Of a stretch of DNA of 64,000 nucleotides, positions 61,999 through 64,000 are shown piece after piece (position 1 is the stretch's first letter; each line of letters begins with the position of its first letter). The notes beneath the pieces were generated by a model. It saw only the letters and a program-made list of their open reading frames with translations. It made no database searches and had not been told where the DNA came from. The stretch is taken from positions 434,001 to 498,000 of the forward strand of contig NZ_JBHRYB010000001.1 of assembly GCF_042648445.1 (NCBI RefSeq), read 5' to 3'. Origin of the DNA: Bacterioplanoides pacificum. GTDB lineage: Bacteria > Pseudomonadota > Gammaproteobacteria > Pseudomonadales > Oceanobacteraceae. Position numbers and translations under genes: made by a program.

Positions 61999-62816
61999 GT
62001 ATCAGACACATTCGCGAAGACGTCGCCTGTGTATTTGAACGCGACCCGGCGGCGCGCAATACCTTTGAGGTAGTCACCACTTACCCCGGCCTGCATGCGA
62101 TTATTCATTACCGCCTGGCGAACTGGTTGTGGCGGCGCAGCTTTAAGTGGCTGGCGCGGTTTTTATCGACCTTCAGCCGCTGGATGACCGGTATCGAGAT
62201 TCATCCGGGCGCAACCATTGGCCGACGCTTTTTTATCGACCACGGTATGGGGGTGGTGATTGGTGAAACCGCCGAAATTGGTGATGACTGCACCCTGTAC
62301 CACGGCGTCACGCTGGGCGGCACCAGCTGGAATAAAGGCAAGCGCCATCCAACGTTAAAAGACGGTGTGGTGGTGGGTGCCGGTGCTAAGGTACTGGGGC
62401 CGATTGTCGTTGGTGATAATGCCCGTATCGGTTCGAATGCGGTGGTGACCAAAGAGGTGCCGGATGGTGTGACTGTGGTGGGGATTCCCGGCCGTATCGT
62501 GCGTAAAACGACCACGGAGCAGGATGACCGGCGGCGGGCGATGGCGGAAAAAATCGGTTTTGATGCTTATGGTATGGCGGATGAAATGCCGGACCCGATT
62601 GCCCGTTCTATTTATAACATGATGGATCATATGCACGCGGTGGACCGGAAAATCGATACCATGTGCAAAGCACTGCACGACCTGGGTGATCGTTCCTGCG
62701 ATGAAGCTCTGCCGGAGCTGGAAAAAGAGACTTTTGTCAGTCTGACCGAGTCGGTTCAGGAGTTGCAGCAGGCCTATGGCAACCAGGTGATGCCGGACGA
62801 CGATAAACCCTCCTGA
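61995..62816 (+). CDS. cysE: Serine O-acetyltransferase
   Basis: Makes O-acetylserine, the precursor of cysteine. The 273 residues have a helical N-terminal half and a left-handed beta-helix of hexapeptide repeats (GIEIHPGATIGRRFFIDHG, GVTLGGTSWNKGKRHPTL), with the catalytic His in IDHGMGVVIGE. The start is TTG 61995, overlapping the trmJ stop, with GGAG 8 nt upstream. The C-terminal tail is longer than in the short CysE forms. Placed before iscR-iscS, it links cysteine supply to Fe-S assembly. Confidence 0.94.
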   Translation: MSIRHIREDVACVFERDPAARNTFEVVTTYPGLHAIIHYRLANWLWRRSFKWLARFLSTFSRWMTGIEIHPGATIGRRFFIDHGMGVVIGETAEIGDDCTLYHGVTLGGTSWNKGKRHPTLKDGVVVGAGAKVLGPIVVGDNARIGSNAVVTKEVPDGVTVVGIPGRIVRKTTTEQDDRRRAMAEKIGFDAYGMADEMPDPIARSIYNMMDHMHAVDRKIDTMCKALHDLGDRSCDEALPELEKETFVSLTESVQELQQAYGNQVMPDDDKPS

Positions 62817-62838
62817 AGCGAACGCTCGGGTCGCGAAT

Positions 62839-62863
62839 ATAGTTGACTGAAATAGTCGGGTAT
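62839..62863 (+). promoter_or_regulatory. Type 1 IscR binding site
   Basis: A 25-bp site that matches the type 1 IscR consensus at every defined position: ATAGTTGACT, the GAAAT centre, then AGTCGGGTAT. It overlaps the -35 and spacer of the iscR promoter, the arrangement for repression by [2Fe-2S]-IscR. Confidence 0.9.
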
Positions 62864-62872
62864 ACGCATAAT
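62843..62872 (+). promoter_or_regulatory. iscR promoter
   Basis: TTGACT (62843-62848), an 18-nt spacer and CATAAT (62867-62872), about 28 nt before the iscR ATG. The IscR site covers it. Confidence 0.7.
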
Positions 62873-62900
62873 GCCACTCTGAAATGTGTGGAGATGGCTT

Positions 62901-63392
62901 ATGCGCTTAACAACCAAAGGCCGCTATGCGGTAACGGCTATGCTGGATCTGGCGATTCATGCGAAAACCGGTCCGGTGAGTCTGAATGATATTTCCGGTC
63001 GTCAGGGAATTTCCCTGTCTTATCTCGAGCAGCTGTTCGCCAAACTGCGTCGCAATGGGCTGGTGGCCAGCGTACGTGGCCCCGGTGGTGGTTATCGCCT
63101 GAGTCGTGGCGATGATGAAATTCATGTGGCGGAAATCATCGATGCCGTCAACGAATCCATGGATGCTACCCGTTGTAACCGCCAGGGGGATTGTCAGAAC
63201 GGTGTTGAATGCCTGACCCATCATCTGTGGATGGATCTCAGCGATCAGATTCACGACTTTCTTGCCGGTATTACTCTCAAAGGTTTGCTGCAGCGTGAGG
63301 AAGTGCGCCAGATTGCCGACCGCCAGGATGAAGATGCCAGAAGCCGCATCGATACCATTCTGACCACCGCCAATGAACAGGCGCTTGCCTGA
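62901..63392 (+). CDS. iscR: Fe-S cluster regulator IscR
   Basis: An Rrf2-family repressor that senses Fe-S status. The 163 residues start MRLTTKGRYAVTAMLDLA, the winged-helix domain, and keep the [2Fe-2S] ligands C92, C98, C104 and H107, the same numbers as in E. coli IscR. ATG 62901 has GGAGATGG upstream; an in-frame ATG five codons earlier is less likely. A type 1 IscR site covers its promoter, so it is autoregulated. Confidence 0.97.
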   Translation: MRLTTKGRYAVTAMLDLAIHAKTGPVSLNDISGRQGISLSYLEQLFAKLRRNGLVASVRGPGGGYRLSRGDDEIHVAEIIDAVNESMDATRCNRQGDCQNGVECLTHHLWMDLSDQIHDFLAGITLKGLLQREEVRQIADRQDEDARSRIDTILTTANEQALA

Positions 63393-63401
63393 TCGGCATA
63401 A

Positions 63402-63427
63402 CGGCCCGTACTTGACCTGTCGGGCCG
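63402..63427 (+). other. Hairpin in the iscR-iscS gap
   Basis: CGGCCCG (63402-63408) pairs with CGGGCCG (63421-63427) around a 12-nt loop, with no T tract. It could stabilise or separate the iscR message from iscS, as known for iscRSUA mRNA processing in E. coli. Confidence 0.45.
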
Positions 63428-63481
63428 GCTGTTGACAATGGGCGCCTCAGATCAACTTTTCAGTATTTTGCAGGCCCGCTC

Positions 63482-64000
63482 ATGACCCCCATTTACCTCG
63501 ATTACGCCGCCACCACTCCGGTAGACCCCCGGGTTGCTGAGCAGATGGCCCAGTGTCTGACTCTGGATGGCAATTTTGCCAACCCGGCGTCACGCTCGCA
63601 CCGCTTTGGCTGGCAGGCCGAGCAGGCGGTGGAAACGGCCCGGCGTCAGCTGGCTGACTTACTGAACGCCGACCCGCGTGAAATTGTCTGGACCTCCGGT
63701 GCCACCGAAAGCAATAACCTGGCGCTGAAAGGGGTGGTGGAGTACCGCCAGCAGCAACAGCCTGGGCAGCCGCTGCACATCATCACCTCGGCCATCGAAC
63801 ATAAAGCCATTCTTGATACGGCGGCCTATCTGGAGCAACAGGGGGTGCGTGTCACGTATCTGACGCCGGATGCTGATGGCCTGATCACGGTGGCGCAAGT
63901 GGAAGCGGCGCTGACGCCGGAGACTTGTCTGGTGTCGCTGATGGCGGTGAATAACGAGATTGGTACGGTGACGGATATTGCTGCAATTGCCGCCTTGCTG
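63482..64000 (+). CDS. iscS: Cysteine desulfurase IscS, 3' end cut by window
   Basis: Takes sulfur from cysteine for Fe-S clusters and tRNA thiolation, using PLP. The first 173 residues are present and read to the window end. They show IYLDYAATTPVDPRV, the PLP-region WTSGATESNNLALKG, and the IITSAIEHKAILD segment with the cofactor-stacking His. ATG 63482 has AGG 7 nt upstream. The gap of about 90 bp after iscR is the usual place for the iscS start. Confidence 0.95.
   Translation, partial: MTPIYLDYAATTPVDPRVAEQMAQCLTLDGNFANPASRSHRFGWQAEQAVETARRQLADLLNADPREIVWTSGATESNNLALKGVVEYRQQQQPGQPLHIITSAIEHKAILDTAAYLEQQGVRVTYLTPDADGLITVAQVEAALTPETCLVSLMAVNNEIGTVTDIAAIAALL

Noticed and set aside
63432..63469. 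Separate iscS promoter starting at TTGACA (63432)
   Set aside because: The -35 is perfect, but no acceptable -10 lies 16-18 nt downstream (TATTTT is 26 nt away).

Overview
The window is chromosomal DNA of a marine gammaproteobacterium, most like the Oceanospirillales (Thalassolituus/Oceanobacter type). That placement is inferred from gene content and order, not from a marker gene. The clues are an oxaloacetate decarboxylase sodium pump (oadGAB), a MotY T-ring protein for a sodium-type flagellar motor, the Pseudomonas-like orders pyrC-rnt-motY and suhB-trmJ-cysE-iscR-iscS, the crp/yhfA-like pair, and an AlgP-like histone H1 protein. Coding density is high. I see no rRNA, tRNA, prophage, insertion sequence or CRISPR array. 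Both window edges cut genes (dctB at the left, iscS at the right).

Layout. 1-2.8 kb: dctBD two-component system for C4-dicarboxylate uptake. 2.9-9.05 kb: fbp, divergent from mpl-ubiX, a small membrane protein, and a secreted calcium-repeat protein built on an exact 75-residue period. 9.1-14 kb: an HD-GYP response regulator and a CRP-family regulator, divergent from an OsmC-like gene, speD and an MFS transporter. 14-18.6 kb: a TonB receptor, rsmC and a LitR-like MerR regulator, divergent from a short LOV photoreceptor. 18.7-24.4 kb: ppa, then a co-directional TonB receptor, periplasmic binding protein and hybrid histidine kinase. 24.4-29.3 kb: a TatD nuclease, an acyltransferase, ogt, and an aromatic-rich leader peptide with a terminator ahead of a DAHP synthase, then dusC. 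29.5-34.4 kb: oadGAB, a YeeE/YedE pair and a DUF2956 gene. 34.5-40.3 kb: dnaE, tilS, a small secreted protein and a lipoprotein. 40.2-44.1 kb: a DUF1275 gene, a YacL-family gene, rnt and pyrC, divergent from motY. 44.2-49.1 kb: argG, ppc, adk. 49.1-53 kb: a long AT-rich gap, the histone H1-like gene, tsaB, uppP, rsmJ. 53-60.2 kb: plsB, a Gld-type ABC exporter, slyX, a membrane-anchored cold-shock-domain protein. 60.3-64 kb: a degenerate SuhB, then trmJ-cysE and the iscR-iscS start of the Fe-S operon.

The most interesting signals are: (1) a 44-residue leader peptide with eight aromatic residues in ten codons, followed by mutually exclusive RNA hairpins and an intrinsic terminator ahead of the DAHP synthase; (2) a short LOV protein divergent from a LitR-like MerR protein that has lost the cobalamin-ligand histidine, with TATAC boxes between them; (3) a SuhB whose catalytic metal ligands are mostly replaced; (4) the receptor/binding-protein/hybrid-kinase operon, which has no permease; (5) the exact 75-residue repeat protein; (6) a membrane-tethered cold-shock domain.

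Pathway links. Oad, PEP carboxylase and DctBD all touch the C4-acid/oxaloacetate node, and Oad couples it to the sodium gradient that a MotY-type motor can use. Fbp belongs to gluconeogenesis. CysE and IscR/IscS link cysteine synthesis to Fe-S assembly. RsmC, RsmJ, TrmJ, TilS, TsaB, DusC and RNase T are RNA modification and maturation functions spread through the window.
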